From contig NC_017586.1 of assembly GCF_000240165.1 (NCBI RefSeq), positions 5,283,228-5,347,227 of the forward strand: a stretch of DNA of 64,000 bases, read 5' to 3'. Within the stretch, counting starts at the first letter, position 1. Each line of letters begins with the position of its first letter. The notes below the pieces were generated by a model that was not told the DNA's origin, did no database searches, and saw nothing but the letters and a program-made list of their open reading frames with translations. A program made the position numbers and the translations under genes. Shown here in pieces: positions 50,181 to 59,721 of this stretch. The DNA comes from Streptantibioticus cattleyicolor NRRL 8057 = DSM 46488 (GTDB taxonomy: Bacteria; Actinomycetota; Actinomycetes; Streptomycetales; Streptomycetaceae).

Positions 50181-51619
50181 CCGAGCATCCGGCACCGGCG
50201 GGGACCGGCCACCCGGCACGGGGGAGCGCCGTGGTCGTCGGCGGCGGCCTGGCCGGCACCACCGCGGCCCTCACCCTGGCCGACGCCGGTCTCGCCGTCA
50301 CCCTGGTCGAAGGCCGCCCGCGCCTGGGCGGCCTCGCCTTCTCGTTCCAACGCGACACCGCCGTCGGCCAGTTGACCGTCGACAACGGCCAGCACGTCTT
50401 CCTGCGCTGCTGCACCGCCTACCAGTGGTTCCTGGACCGGATCGCCGCTGCCCATCTGGTCACCGTGCAGGACCGGATGGACGTGCCGGTGCTGGACGCG
50501 CGGCGGATGCGGCTGGGCCGGCTGCGCCGCGCCAACCTGCCGGTGCCGTTCCACCTGGCCGCCTCGCTCGCCACCTATCCCCACCTGAACCTCGCCGAAC
50601 GGGCCACCGTGGGCCGCGCCGCGCTCGCATTGCGCGGGCTCGACCCGGCCGACCCCGCGCTGGACGCCACCGACTTCGCCGGCTGGCTACGGGCCCGCGG
50701 CCAGTCCGCGCGCACCGTCGAGGCGCTGTGGGACCTGGTGGGCGTGGCCACCCTCAACGCCCCCGCCGACCAGGTCTCGCTGGGCCTGGCCGCCAAGGTC
50801 TTCAAGACCGGGCTGCTCTCCGACCCCGGCGCCGCCGACATCGGCTGGGCCACCGCGCCGCTCGGCGACCTCCACCACGACCGGGCCCGCGCCGCGCTGG
50901 ACGCCGTCGGGGTCCGCACCGTGCTGCGCGGCCGGGCCGGCGCCGTCACCCGTACCCCGGACGGCGACTGGCAGGTGGAGGTCTCCCGCGGCCCCGGCCG
51001 CGGCGAGGTGCTCACCGCGGGCACCGTGGTGCTCGCCGTGCCGCAGCGCGAGACCCGGGCGCTGCTGCCCGAGGGGGCGCTGGCCGACCCCGACGCCCTG
51101 CTGCGCATCGGCACCGCGCCGATCCTCAACGTTCATGTGGTCTACGACCGCCCGGTCCTGCGCAAACCGTTCTTCGCCGCGGTGGGCACCCCGGTGCAGT
51201 GGGTCTTCGACCGCACCGTGACCTCCGGGCTGGCCCGGTCGTCCGCCGGGCGGGGCGGCCAGTACCTGGCGCTGTCGCAGTCCGCCGCCGGGGCCGAGAT
51301 CGACCTGCCCGTCGCCGAGCTGCGTACCCGTTACCTGCCCGAGCTGGCCCGGCTGCTGCCCGCGGCCCGCGGCGCGACGGTGCGGGAGTTCTTCGTGACC
51401 CGGGAGCGCACCGCCACCTTCGCCCCCACCCCCGGGGTGGGGCGGCTGCGGCCCGGCGCGCGCACCCGGGAGCCCGGGCTCTACCTGGCCGGCGCGTGGA
51501 CCGCCACCGGGTGGCCCGCCACGATGGAAGGCGCCGTGCGCAGCGGCCTGCAAGCCGCCCGGGAAGCCCTGGCGGCGCTGGGCCGGCCCGCTCCCCACCC
51601 GGTAACGGAGGCCGCATGA
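50177..51619 (+). CDS. hpnE: Hydroxysqualene dehydroxylase HpnE
   Basis: HpnE is the FAD-dependent amine-oxidase-like enzyme that reduces hydroxysqualene to squalene. The 480-residue protein opens with the dinucleotide-binding VVVGGGLAGTTAALTLADAGLAVTLVEGRPRLGGLA and ends with the FAD-binding RTREPGLYLAGAWTATGWPATMEGAVRSGLQAA. Middle segments DNGQHVFLRCCTAYQWFLDRI and LWDLVGVATLNAPADQVSLGLAA fit the family. The ATG has GGGGGAGG upstream and overlaps the small frame. The stop overlaps the polyprenyl synthase start (ATGA). Confidence 0.94.
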   Translation: MTEHPAPAGTGHPARGSAVVVGGGLAGTTAALTLADAGLAVTLVEGRPRLGGLAFSFQRDTAVGQLTVDNGQHVFLRCCTAYQWFLDRIAAAHLVTVQDRMDVPVLDARRMRLGRLRRANLPVPFHLAASLATYPHLNLAERATVGRAALALRGLDPADPALDATDFAGWLRARGQSARTVEALWDLVGVATLNAPADQVSLGLAAKVFKTGLLSDPGAADIGWATAPLGDLHHDRARAALDAVGVRTVLRGRAGAVTRTPDGDWQVEVSRGPGRGEVLTAGTVVLAVPQRETRALLPEGALADPDALLRIGTAPILNVHVVYDRPVLRKPFFAAVGTPVQWVFDRTVTSGLARSSAGRGGQYLALSQSAAGAEIDLPVAELRTRYLPELARLLPAARGATVREFFVTRERTATFAPTPGVGRLRPGARTREPGLYLAGAWTATGWPATMEGAVRSGLQAAREALAALGRPAPHPVTEAA

Positions 51620-52722
51620 GCAACACTCAGGAAAGCAGAGGAGAACACGTGACCCCGGCTCACGAGCAGGCCGTCCTGCCCGCGCCACACACATCCGACG
51701 TCCCGGCGCTGCTGGAACGCGGGCGGACGCTGGCCACCCCCGTGCTGCGCGAGGTGGTGGACCGGCTCGCCCCGCCGATGAACACCGTTGCCGCCTACCA
51801 CTTCGGCTGGATCGACGCCATGGGCCGCCCCACCGAGGGGGACAGCGGCAAGGCGGTGCGTCCGGCGCTCGCGCTGCTGTCCGCCGAGGCCGCCGGCGGG
51901 CCGTGCGAGGCCGGCATCCCCGGCGCGGTCGCCGTGGAGCTGGTGCACAACTTCTCGCTGCTGCACGACGACCTGATGGACGGTGACGAGCAGCGCCGCC
52001 ACCGCGACACGGTGTGGAAGGTGCACGGCCCGGCCCAGGCGATCCTGGTCGGCGACGCGCTCTTCGCGCTCGCCACCGAGGTGCTGCTGGAGGTGGGCAC
52101 CGCCGACGCCGGACGGGCCACCCGACGGCTCACCACGGCCACCCGTAAACTGATCGACGGTCAGGCCCAGGACATCTCCTTCGAGCACCGGGAACGGGTC
52201 ACCGTCGCCGAGTGCCTGGAGATGGAGGGCAACAAGACCGGCGCCCTGCTGGCCTGCGCCTCCTCCATCGGCGCGGTGCTCGGCGGGGCGGACGACGCCA
52301 CCGCGGACGCGCTGGAGGCCTACGGCTACCACCTGGGCCTCGCCTTCCAGGCCGTCGACGACCTGCTGGGCATCTGGGGCGAGCCCGCGGTCACCGGCAA
52401 GCAGACCTGGAGCGACCTGCGGCAGCGCAAGAAGTCGCTGCCGGTGGTGGCCGCCCTGGCCGCCAAGGGCCCCGCGGCCGAGCGGCTGGGCGAACTGCTC
52501 GCCGCCGACGCCAAGAACCCGGAGATCGACGACTTCAGCGAGGAAGAATTCGCCACCCGCGCCGCGTTGATCGAAGAAGCGGGCGGCCGGGCCTGGACCA
52601 CCGAGGAGGCCCGCCGTCAGCACGCCACTGCGCTGGACGCGTTGAACGGGGTCGTGATGCCCGAGGAGATCAAGCAGTGCCTCTTCGCGCTCGCCGACTT
52701 CGTGGTGGTACGCGAGAGATGA
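51616..52722 (+). CDS. Polyprenyl (farnesyl/geranylgeranyl-type) diphosphate synthase
   Basis: This 368-residue trans-prenyltransferase supplies prenyl diphosphate, most likely farnesyl diphosphate for squalene. The first aspartate-rich motif is complete (VHNFSLLHDDLMDGD). The second reads FQAVDDLLGIWGE, so its final aspartate is glycine, a variant I recall from other actinobacterial members. The family signatures GKAVRPALALLSAEAAGG and ETKQTWSD-like KQTWSDLRQRKKSLPVVAAL are present. ATG at 51616 overlaps the hpnE stop. A GTG at 51649 with a better ribosome site (AGAGGAG) could be the true start. Confidence 0.9.
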   Translation: MSNTQESRGEHVTPAHEQAVLPAPHTSDVPALLERGRTLATPVLREVVDRLAPPMNTVAAYHFGWIDAMGRPTEGDSGKAVRPALALLSAEAAGGPCEAGIPGAVAVELVHNFSLLHDDLMDGDEQRRHRDTVWKVHGPAQAILVGDALFALATEVLLEVGTADAGRATRRLTTATRKLIDGQAQDISFEHRERVTVAECLEMEGNKTGALLACASSIGAVLGGADDATADALEAYGYHLGLAFQAVDDLLGIWGEPAVTGKQTWSDLRQRKKSLPVVAALAAKGPAAERLGELLAADAKNPEIDDFSEEEFATRAALIEEAGGRAWTTEEARRQHATALDALNGVVMPEEIKQCLFALADFVVVRER

Positions 52723-52839
52723 CAACAACGCACGACCGGAACTGAATCTGCCTGATCGCAGTCGCCGGCCACGCGTCACCCCGACGCCGGCCGACGGAAG
52801 CCCCACCAGCGCAGCGCCACACTGCAAGAAGGGGAAGCC

Positions 52840-54876
52840 ATGACAGCGACGACCGACGGAAGCGCGGGAGCGGTACCCCCGCGCGTGCCATCGGCCAGTG
52901 AACCCGACCCGACGACCCCCGTGAGCCACACCCTGGTGGCCGGGGAGAAAGCCCGAGCGGTCCCGCTCGAAGAGGTGGCGGCCCGCACCGCGGAGCGTGC
53001 CACCGCGAGTCTTCTGGCCTCCCAGCACCCCGACGGATGGTGGAAGGGAGACCTGGAGACCAACGTCACGATGGACGCCGAAGACCTGATGTTGCGTCAG
53101 TTCCTCGGTATCCAGGACGAGAAGACCCTCACCGCCGCTGCCCGCTGGATCCGTTCCCAGCAGCGCGAGGACGGCACCTGGGCCACCTTCTACGGCGGCC
53201 CCGGCGAGATCTCCACCACCGTGGAGGCGTACGTGGCCCTCCGGCTGGCCGGGGACGAGCCCGACGCGCCCCACATGGCCGCCGCCTCGGCCTGGGTACG
53301 CAAGGAAGGCGGCATCGCGGCCTCCCGGGTCTTCACCCGGATCTGGCTCGCCCTGTTCGGCTGGTGGCGCTGGGAGGACCTGCCCGAGCTGCCGCCCGAG
53401 GTGATCTACCTGCCCAAGTGGGCCCCGCTGAACATCTACTCGTTCGGCCAGTGGGCCCGGCAGACCATCGTGCCGCTGACCGTGGTCGGCGCCCACCGGC
53501 CGGTGCGCCCGGCCCCGTTCACCCTGGACGAGCTGCACACGGACCCGGCGGTCCCCAACCCGCCGCGGCCCGCCGCGCCGCTGACCACCTGGGACGGTGT
53601 CTTCCAGCGGCTGGACAAGGCGCTGCACGCCTACCGCAAGGTCAACCTGCGCCCGCTGCGCCGCTCCGCGCTCAACACCTGCGCCCGCTGGATCATCGAG
53701 CGGCAGGAGAACGACGGCTGCTGGGGCGGCATCCAGCCACCCGCGGTCTACTCGGTGATCGCCCTCCACCTGCTCGGCTACGACCTCGACCACCCGGTGA
53801 TGCGGGCCGGCCTGAAGTCGCTGGACCGTTTCGCCGTCTGGTACGAGGACGGCAGCCGGATGATCGAGGCCTGCCAGTCCCCGGTGTGGGACACCTGCCT
53901 GGCCACCATCGCCCTCGCCGACGCCGGGCTCCCCGCCGACCACCCCGCGCTGGTCAAGGCGGCCGACTGGATGCTCGACGAGCAGGTCGTACGGCGCGGC
54001 GACTGGTCGGTGCGCCGCCCCGAACTGCCCGCCGGAGGCTGGGCGTTCGAGTTCGAGAACGACAACTACCCGGACACCGACGACACCGCCGAGGTGGTGC
54101 TCGCCCTCAAGCGCGTCGACCACCCCGACCGGGCCCGGATGCGCACCGCCATCGACCGCGCGGTGCGCTGGAACCTGGGCATGCAGTCCAAGAACGGCGC
54201 CTGGGGCGCCTTCGACGTGGACAACACCAGCCCGTTCCCCAACCGGCTGCCGTTCTGCGACTTCGGCGAGGTCATCGACCCGCCGTCGGCCGACGTCACG
54301 GCGCACGTGGTGGAGATGCTGGCGGCCGTCGGCATGGCCGACGACCCGCGGACCCTGCGCGGCATCGAGTGGCTGCTGACCGAGCAGGAGACCAACGGCT
54401 CCTGGTTCGGTCGCTGGGGCACCAACTACGTCTACGGAACCGGCTCGGTGGTGCCCGCCCTCGTCACCGCGGGGCTGCCCGTATCCCACCCGGCCATCCG
54501 GCGCGCCGTCGCCTGGCTGGAGAGCGTGCAGAACGCGGACGGCGGCTGGGGCGAGGACCAGCGCTCCTACCCGGACACCGGTTGGGCCGGCCGCGGCGCC
54601 TCCACCGCCTCGCAGACCGCCTGGGCGCTGATGGCGCTGCTGGCGGCCGGCGAACGCGACGGACGCGCGGTGGAGCGGGGGATCCGCTGGCTCGCCGAGA
54701 CCCAGAAGGAGGACGGCTCCTGGGACGAGCCGTACTTCACCGGGACCGGCTTCCCGTGGGACTTCTCCATCAACTACCACCTGTACCGGATGGTGTTCCC
54801 GGTCACGGCGCTCGGCCGCTACCTCAACGGCGAGGCACTGGCGCGTTCCGGCGGCGAGTTGGAGCAGGCCGCCTGA
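52840..54876 (+). CDS. shc: Squalene-hopene cyclase
   Basis: Shc cyclises squalene to hopene at the membrane. The 678-residue protein has the two alpha/alpha-barrel domains of the family, the catalytic acid motif D-x-D-D in NDNYPDTDDTAEVVLAL (near residue 410), and repeated QW motifs such as QHPDGWWKGDLE, QREDGTWATFYGG, QENDGCWGGIQP, QNADGGWGEDQ and QKEDGSWDEPY. About 60 polar residues precede the domain. ATG at 52840 follows GAAGGGGAAG. It starts 117 bp after the prenyl synthase, the largest gap inside the operon, so an extra promoter there is possible. The stop shares a base with hpnG (TGATG). Confidence 0.97.
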   Translation: MTATTDGSAGAVPPRVPSASEPDPTTPVSHTLVAGEKARAVPLEEVAARTAERATASLLASQHPDGWWKGDLETNVTMDAEDLMLRQFLGIQDEKTLTAAARWIRSQQREDGTWATFYGGPGEISTTVEAYVALRLAGDEPDAPHMAAASAWVRKEGGIAASRVFTRIWLALFGWWRWEDLPELPPEVIYLPKWAPLNIYSFGQWARQTIVPLTVVGAHRPVRPAPFTLDELHTDPAVPNPPRPAAPLTTWDGVFQRLDKALHAYRKVNLRPLRRSALNTCARWIIERQENDGCWGGIQPPAVYSVIALHLLGYDLDHPVMRAGLKSLDRFAVWYEDGSRMIEACQSPVWDTCLATIALADAGLPADHPALVKAADWMLDEQVVRRGDWSVRRPELPAGGWAFEFENDNYPDTDDTAEVVLALKRVDHPDRARMRTAIDRAVRWNLGMQSKNGAWGAFDVDNTSPFPNRLPFCDFGEVIDPPSADVTAHVVEMLAAVGMADDPRTLRGIEWLLTEQETNGSWFGRWGTNYVYGTGSVVPALVTAGLPVSHPAIRRAVAWLESVQNADGGWGEDQRSYPDTGWAGRGASTASQTAWALMALLAAGERDGRAVERGIRWLAETQKEDGSWDEPYFTGTGFPWDFSINYHLYRMVFPVTALGRYLNGEALARSGGELEQAA

Positions 54877-55541
54877 TGTCCGGTTCACGGGCCGACCCGG
54901 CCCACACCGGGCGGCGTGCTGCCCTGACGCCACCCGCCGCACCGCGCACCGGCCCCCTGCTGCTGGTGTGCGCGCTCCGCATCGAGCAGGCCGCGCTGCG
55001 CCGGGGCGACCGCTCCGGCGCGGCCGGGCCGGTCGCCGTCCTGCGCGCCGGCATGGGTCCGCGGGCCGCCCGCCGTTCGGTGGACGCCACCTTGCGCGAC
55101 GACGCCGCGCTGCGCACCGCCGCGGTGCTGGCCACCGGCTTCTGCGCGGGGCTGGCACCCGGCGTGCGCCCGGGGGACGTGGTGGTCGACGACCGGTCCA
55201 CGCGGGCGACGGCGCTCGCCGCCGCGCTGGCCCGGCTCGGCGTCACCGTCCACACCGGGCGGATCGCCGGCTCCGACCACGTGGTCAAGGGCGCCGAACG
55301 CCACGCGCTGGCGGCCGGCGGGGCGCTCGCGGTCGACATGGAGTCGCACGCGGTGCGTCAGGCCGCCCGCGCGGCCGGCCCGCGTCCGGTGGCCGTCGCC
55401 AGGGTGGTCGTCGACACCCCCGAACACGAACTGTTGCGTATCACCACGCTCCGCACCGGAATCACCGCGTTCAAGGTGCTGAGCAGCTCTTTTCCTGCCT
55501 TTCTCGATTGGCACCGCTCTACCGCGCTCCCTGGGAGGTGA
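54876..55541 (+). CDS. hpnG: Adenosylhopane nucleosidase HpnG
   Basis: HpnG removes adenine from adenosylhopane, giving ribosylhopane on the way to C35 hopanoids. The 221-residue protein is a short purine-nucleoside-phosphorylase-fold enzyme, with LLLVCALRIEQAALRRG, VLATGFCAGLAPGVRPGDVVV and the substrate-binding ALAVDMESHAVRQAARAAG, followed by ARVVVDTPEHELLRI. The ATG at 54876 overlaps the shc stop. It ends 5 bp before hpnH. Functional assignment rests on family, length and operon position. Confidence 0.9.
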   Translation: MSGSRADPAHTGRRAALTPPAAPRTGPLLLVCALRIEQAALRRGDRSGAAGPVAVLRAGMGPRAARRSVDATLRDDAALRTAAVLATGFCAGLAPGVRPGDVVVDDRSTRATALAAALARLGVTVHTGRIAGSDHVVKGAERHALAAGGALAVDMESHAVRQAARAAGPRPVAVARVVVDTPEHELLRITTLRTGITAFKVLSSSFPAFLDWHRSTALPGR

Positions 55542-55546
55542 GCCAG

Positions 55547-56572
55547 ATGGCCATGCCGCTTCGACAGACCGTCCGGGTCGGAACCTATCTCTTTGAACAG
55601 AAAATGCTCCGCAGGCGTGAGAAGTTCCCGCTCATCGTGGAACTTGAGCCGTTGTTTGCCTGCAATCTCAAGTGCGAGGGATGCGGCAAGATCCAGCATC
55701 CCGCCGGGGTGCTCAAGCAGCGCATGCCGGTGGCCCAGGCGGTCGGGGCGGTGCTGGAGTCCGGCGCCCCGATGGTCTCCATCGCCGGCGGCGAGCCGCT
55801 GATGCACCCGCAGATCGACGAGATCGTGCGCCAGCTGGTGGCCCGCAAGAAGTACGTCTTCCTGTGCACCAACGCCATGTTGCTCCGTAAGAAGCTGGAC
55901 AAGTTCACCCCGTCCCCCTACTTCGCCTTCACCGTGCACATCGACGGACTGCGGGAGCGCCACGACGAGTCGGTGGCCAAGGAAGGGGTCTTCGACGAGG
56001 CGGTCGCCGCGATCAAGGAGGCCAAGCGGCGCGGCTTCCGGGTGACCACCAACTCCACCTTCTTCAACACCGACACCCCGCAGACGATCGTGGAGGTCCT
56101 CGACTACCTCAACGACGACCTGAAGGTGGACGAGATGATGATCTCGCCCGCCTACGCCTACGAGAAGGCCCCGGACCAGGACCACTTCCTCGGCGTCGAG
56201 CAGACCCGCGAGCTGTTCCGCAAGGCGTTCTCCGGCGGCAACCGCCGGCGCTGGCGGCTCAACCACAGCCCGCTCTTCCTGGACTTCCTCGAAGGCAAGG
56301 TCGACTTCCCGTGCACCGCCTGGGCGATCCCCAACTACTCGCTCTTCGGCTGGCAGCGCCCCTGCTACCTGATGAGCGACGGATACGTGCCCACCTACAA
56401 GCAGCTTGTCGAGGAGACCGACTGGGACAAGTACGGCCGCGGCCGTGACGCCCGGTGCGACAACTGCATGGCCCACTGCGGCTACGAACCCACCGCTGTC
56501 TTCGCCACCATGGGCTCGCTGAAGGAGTCGCTGCGCGCGACCCGCGAGACGGTGGCCGCCAACCGGAGCTGA
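55547..56572 (+). CDS. hpnH: Adenosyl-hopene transferase HpnH (radical SAM)
   Basis: HpnH joins the adenosyl radical of SAM to diploptene, the first step of C35 side-chain synthesis. The 341-residue protein has the radical-SAM cluster motif C-x3-C-x2-C in LFACNLKCEGCGKIQHP (about residues 39-46), the SAM-binding GGEPLMHPQIDEIV and a C-terminal cysteine group (RCDNCMAHCGYEPTAVF). The start at 55547 has a strong GGGAGGTGAG. It sits between hpnG and ispG, 3 bp ahead of the latter. Confidence 0.96.
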   Translation: MAMPLRQTVRVGTYLFEQKMLRRREKFPLIVELEPLFACNLKCEGCGKIQHPAGVLKQRMPVAQAVGAVLESGAPMVSIAGGEPLMHPQIDEIVRQLVARKKYVFLCTNAMLLRKKLDKFTPSPYFAFTVHIDGLRERHDESVAKEGVFDEAVAAIKEAKRRGFRVTTNSTFFNTDTPQTIVEVLDYLNDDLKVDEMMISPAYAYEKAPDQDHFLGVEQTRELFRKAFSGGNRRRWRLNHSPLFLDFLEGKVDFPCTAWAIPNYSLFGWQRPCYLMSDGYVPTYKQLVEETDWDKYGRGRDARCDNCMAHCGYEPTAVFATMGSLKESLRATRETVAANRS

Positions 56573-56575
56573 CCC

Positions 56576-57733
56576 ATGACCCAGACCGTTTCGCTCGGGA
56601 TGCCGTCCGTGCCGCTGAAGCTGGCCGATCGTCGCAGGAGCCGTCAGATCCAGGTCGGGTCGGTGGCGGTGGGCGGGGACGCTCCGGTGTCGGTGCAGTC
56701 GATGACGACGACGGTGACGGCGGACATCGGTGCGACGTTGCAGCAGATCGCGGAGTTGACGGCGGCGGGGTGCCAGATCGTGCGGGTGGCGTGTCCGTCG
56801 CAGGACGACGCGGACGCGTTGCCGGTGATCGCGCGTAAGTCGCAGATTCCGGTGATCGCGGACATTCATTTCCAGCCGAAGTACGTGTTCGCGGCGATCG
56901 ATGCCGGGTGTGCGGCGGTGCGGGTGAATCCGGGGAACATCCGGCAGTTCGACGACAAGGTCAAGGAGATCGCGGCGGCGGCGTCGGCGGCGGGGGTGCC
57001 GATCCGGATCGGGGTGAACGCCGGGTCGCTGGACAAGCGGCTGCTGGAGAAGTACGGGCGGGCGACGCCGGAGGCGTTGGTGGAGTCGGCGTTGTGGGAG
57101 TGCTCGCTGTTCGAGGAGCACGGGTTCCGGGACATCAAGATCTCGGTGAAGCACAACGATCCGGTGGTGATGGTCAACGCCTACCGGCTGCTGGCGCAGA
57201 AGTGCGACTACCCGTTGCATCTGGGTGTGACGGAGGCGGGGCCGGCGTTCCAGGGGACGGTCAAGTCCGCGGTGGCGTTCGGTGCGCTGCTGGCGGAGGG
57301 GATCGGGGACACCATCCGGGTGTCGCTGTCGGCGCCTCCGGCGGAGGAGGTCAAGGTGGGGATCGCGATCCTGGAGTCCCTCGGCCTGCGGCAGCGGCGT
57401 CTGGAGATTGTGTCGTGTCCGTCGTGCGGGCGTGCGCAGGTGGATGTGTACAAGCTGGCGGACGAGGTGACGGCGGGGCTGGACGGTCTTGAGGTGCCGT
57501 TGCGGGTGGCGGTGATGGGGTGTGTGGTCAACGGTCCGGGGGAGGCGCGGGAGGCGGACCTTGGGGTGGCCTCGGGCAACGGCAAGGGGCAGATCTTCGT
57601 CAAGGGTGAGGTGATCAAGACCGTGCCGGAGTCGAAGATCGTGGAGACCCTGATCGAGGAGGCGATGAAGATAGCCGAGCAGATGGAGGCAACCGGTGCC
57701 GCCCAGGGCGAACCCACCGTGATCGTGGCCTGA
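56576..57733 (+). CDS. ispG: 4-hydroxy-3-methylbut-2-enyl-diphosphate synthase IspG (GcpE)
   Basis: IspG converts methylerythritol cyclodiphosphate to HMBPP in the MEP pathway using a 4Fe-4S cluster. The 385-residue protein has the barrel start [33 protein letters not shown] and [14 protein letters not shown], and the C-terminal cluster cysteines in [17 protein letters not shown] and [19 protein letters not shown]. Between about 56641 and 57570 the codons end mostly in G (GCG, GTG, TCG, TTG, GGG), unlike the C-ending neighbours, which points to separate origin or gene conversion with another ispG copy. It lies 3 bp after hpnH. Confidence 0.96.
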   Translation: MTQTVSLGMPSVPLKLADRRRSRQIQVGSVAVGGDAPVSVQSMTTTVTADIGATLQQIAELTAAGCQIVRVACPSQDDADALPVIARKSQIPVIADIHFQPKYVFAAIDAGCAAVRVNPGNIRQFDDKVKEIAAAASAAGVPIRIGVNAGSLDKRLLEKYGRATPEALVESALWECSLFEEHGFRDIKISVKHNDPVVMVNAYRLLAQKCDYPLHLGVTEAGPAFQGTVKSAVAFGALLAEGIGDTIRVSLSAPPAEEVKVGIAILESLGLRQRRLEIVSCPSCGRAQVDVYKLADEVTAGLDGLEVPLRVAVMGCVVNGPGEAREADLGVASGNGKGQIFVKGEVIKTVPESKIVETLIEEAMKIAEQMEATGAAQGEPTVIVA

Positions 57734-57792
57734 CTGCCGAACAGCCCGCGACAGCGGGTCAGCCCGGGAGACACAGGGAAAGGAGCCCCATC

Positions 57793-59721
57793 GTGTCGTT
57801 GTTGGAGAGCATCCGAGGTCCGCGCGACCTCAAGGCGCTTGCCGCCGACCGGCTGGACGAACTCGCCGGTGAGATCCGGCAGTTCCTGATCAAGGCAGTG
57901 GCCCGCACCGGCGGCCACCTCGGGCCCAACCTCGGCGTGGTGGAGCTGACCATCGCCCTGCACCGGGTCTTCGACTCGCCCGCCGACCGCATCCTGTGGG
58001 ACACCGGGCACCAGTCGTACGTGCACAAACTGCTCACCGGGCGGCAGGACTTCTCCAAGCTGCGCGGCAAGGGCGGCCTGTCCGGCTATCCGTCACGTGC
58101 CGAGTCCGAGCACGACGTCATCGAGAACAGCCACGCCTCCACCGTCCTCGGCTGGGCCGACGGCCTGGCCAAGGCCAACCAGTTGCGGCGGCGCAGCGAC
58201 CACGTGGTGGCGGTGATCGGCGACGGCGCCCTCACCGGCGGCATGGCCTGGGAGGCGCTCAACAACATCGCCGCCGCCAAGGACCGTCCGCTGATCATCG
58301 TGGTCAACGACAACGCCCGGTCCTACGCGCCCACCATCGGCGGCCTCGCCAACCACCTGGCCGCGCTGCGCACCACCAACGAGTACGAGTGGCTGCTCTC
58401 CCTCGGCAAGGACCTGCTGCAACGCACCCCGGTGGTGGGCAAGCCGCTCTACGAGTCGCTGCACGGCGCCAAAAAGGGGTTCAAGGACGCCTTCGCCCCG
58501 CAGGGCATGTTCGAGGACCTGGGGCTGAAGTACCTCGGCCCCATCGACGGCCATGACATCGATGCCGTGGAGTCCGCGCTGCGCCGGGCGAAACGCTTCA
58601 ACGGCCCCGTCCTGGTGCACTGCCTGACGGTCAAGGGCCGCGGGTACGCCGCCGCCGAGCAGGACGAGGCCGACCGCTTCCACTCGGTGTCCGCCATGGA
58701 CCCGCTCACCTGCGCCCCGCTCACCCCGTCCGCGGGGCGCTCGTGGACCTCGGTCTTCGGCGACGCCATGGCCGAGCTGGGCGAGGAACGCGACGACGTG
58801 GTCGCCATCACCGCCGCCATGCTGCAACCGGTGGGGCTGGCCAAGTTCGCCGAGCGCTTCCCGGAGCGCGTCTACGACGTGGGCATCGCCGAGCAGCACG
58901 CGGCGGTCTCCGCGGCGGGCCTGGCCACCGGCGGCCTGCACCCGGTGGTCGCCGTCTACGCCACCTTCCTCAACCGCGCCTTCGACCAGGTGCTGATGGA
59001 CGTGGCGCTGCACCGGTGCGGGGTCACTTTCGTACTGGACCGGGCCGGGGTCACCGGGCCGGACGGCGCCTCCCACAACGGCATGTGGGACATGTCGATC
59101 CTCCAGGTCGTCCCCGGCCTGCGGATCGCCGCGCCGCGCGACGCCGAGCAGTTGTGCAGCCAGCTGCGCGAGGCGGTGGACGTGACCGACGCGCCCACCG
59201 TGATCCGCTTCCCCAAGGCGTCGGTCGGCGAGCCGCTGCCCGCCCTGGACCGGATCGGCGGGCTCGACGTGCTCCACCGCGGGCAAGGCCAGGACGTGCT
59301 GCTGGTGTCGGTGGGCACCATGGCCGACACCTGCCTGTCGGCCGCGGCGCTGCTGCGCGAACGCGGCATCGGCGTCACCGTGGTCGACCCGCGCTGGGTC
59401 AAACCGGTGGACCCGGCGCTGGCACCGCTCGCCGCCGAGCACCGCCTGGTGGCCGTGGTGGAGGACAACGGGCGCGCCGGCGGTGTCGGCGCCGCCGTGG
59501 CCCAGGCGCTGCGCGACGCCGACACCGACGTCCCGGTACGGGACTTCGGCATCCCCGACCAGTTCCTCCCGCACGCCAAACGCAGCGAGGTCCTGGCCGA
59601 TCTGGGGCTCACCCCGGCGGAGATCGCCGGACGGATAGGGGCGACACTGTCCCGTATCGACGCCCGGTGCGCCGTGGGGCGGGGCGTGACGCAGAAGGAG
59701 GAAGCCGATGGCCGACGTTGA
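57793..59721 (+). CDS. dxs: 1-deoxy-D-xylulose-5-phosphate synthase
   Basis: Dxs is the thiamine-diphosphate enzyme that starts the MEP pathway from pyruvate and glyceraldehyde 3-phosphate. The 642-residue protein shows [39 protein letters not shown], the ThDP/Mg motif [19 protein letters not shown] and the transketolase pyrimidine domain [21 protein letters not shown] with [21 protein letters not shown] at 57793 follows AAAGGAG. Placing dxs in the hopanoid operon raises precursor flow together with hopanoid output. It overlaps hpnO by 14 bp. Confidence 0.97.
   Translation: MSLLESIRGPRDLKALAADRLDELAGEIRQFLIKAVARTGGHLGPNLGVVELTIALHRVFDSPADRILWDTGHQSYVHKLLTGRQDFSKLRGKGGLSGYPSRAESEHDVIENSHASTVLGWADGLAKANQLRRRSDHVVAVIGDGALTGGMAWEALNNIAAAKDRPLIIVVNDNARSYAPTIGGLANHLAALRTTNEYEWLLSLGKDLLQRTPVVGKPLYESLHGAKKGFKDAFAPQGMFEDLGLKYLGPIDGHDIDAVESALRRAKRFNGPVLVHCLTVKGRGYAAAEQDEADRFHSVSAMDPLTCAPLTPSAGRSWTSVFGDAMAELGEERDDVVAITAAMLQPVGLAKFAERFPERVYDVGIAEQHAAVSAAGLATGGLHPVVAVYATFLNRAFDQVLMDVALHRCGVTFVLDRAGVTGPDGASHNGMWDMSILQVVPGLRIAAPRDAEQLCSQLREAVDVTDAPTVIRFPKASVGEPLPALDRIGGLDVLHRGQGQDVLLVSVGTMADTCLSAAALLRERGIGVTVVDPRWVKPVDPALAPLAAEHRLVAVVEDNGRAGGVGAAVAQALRDADTDVPVRDFGIPDQFLPHAKRSEVLADLGLTPAEIAGRIGATLSRIDARCAVGRGVTQKEEADGRR

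Noticed and set aside
52719-52745. 8-codon frame overlapping the prenyl synthase stop
   Set aside because: It has an ATGA overlap, but it is too short to judge and no homologue or ribosome site supports it.
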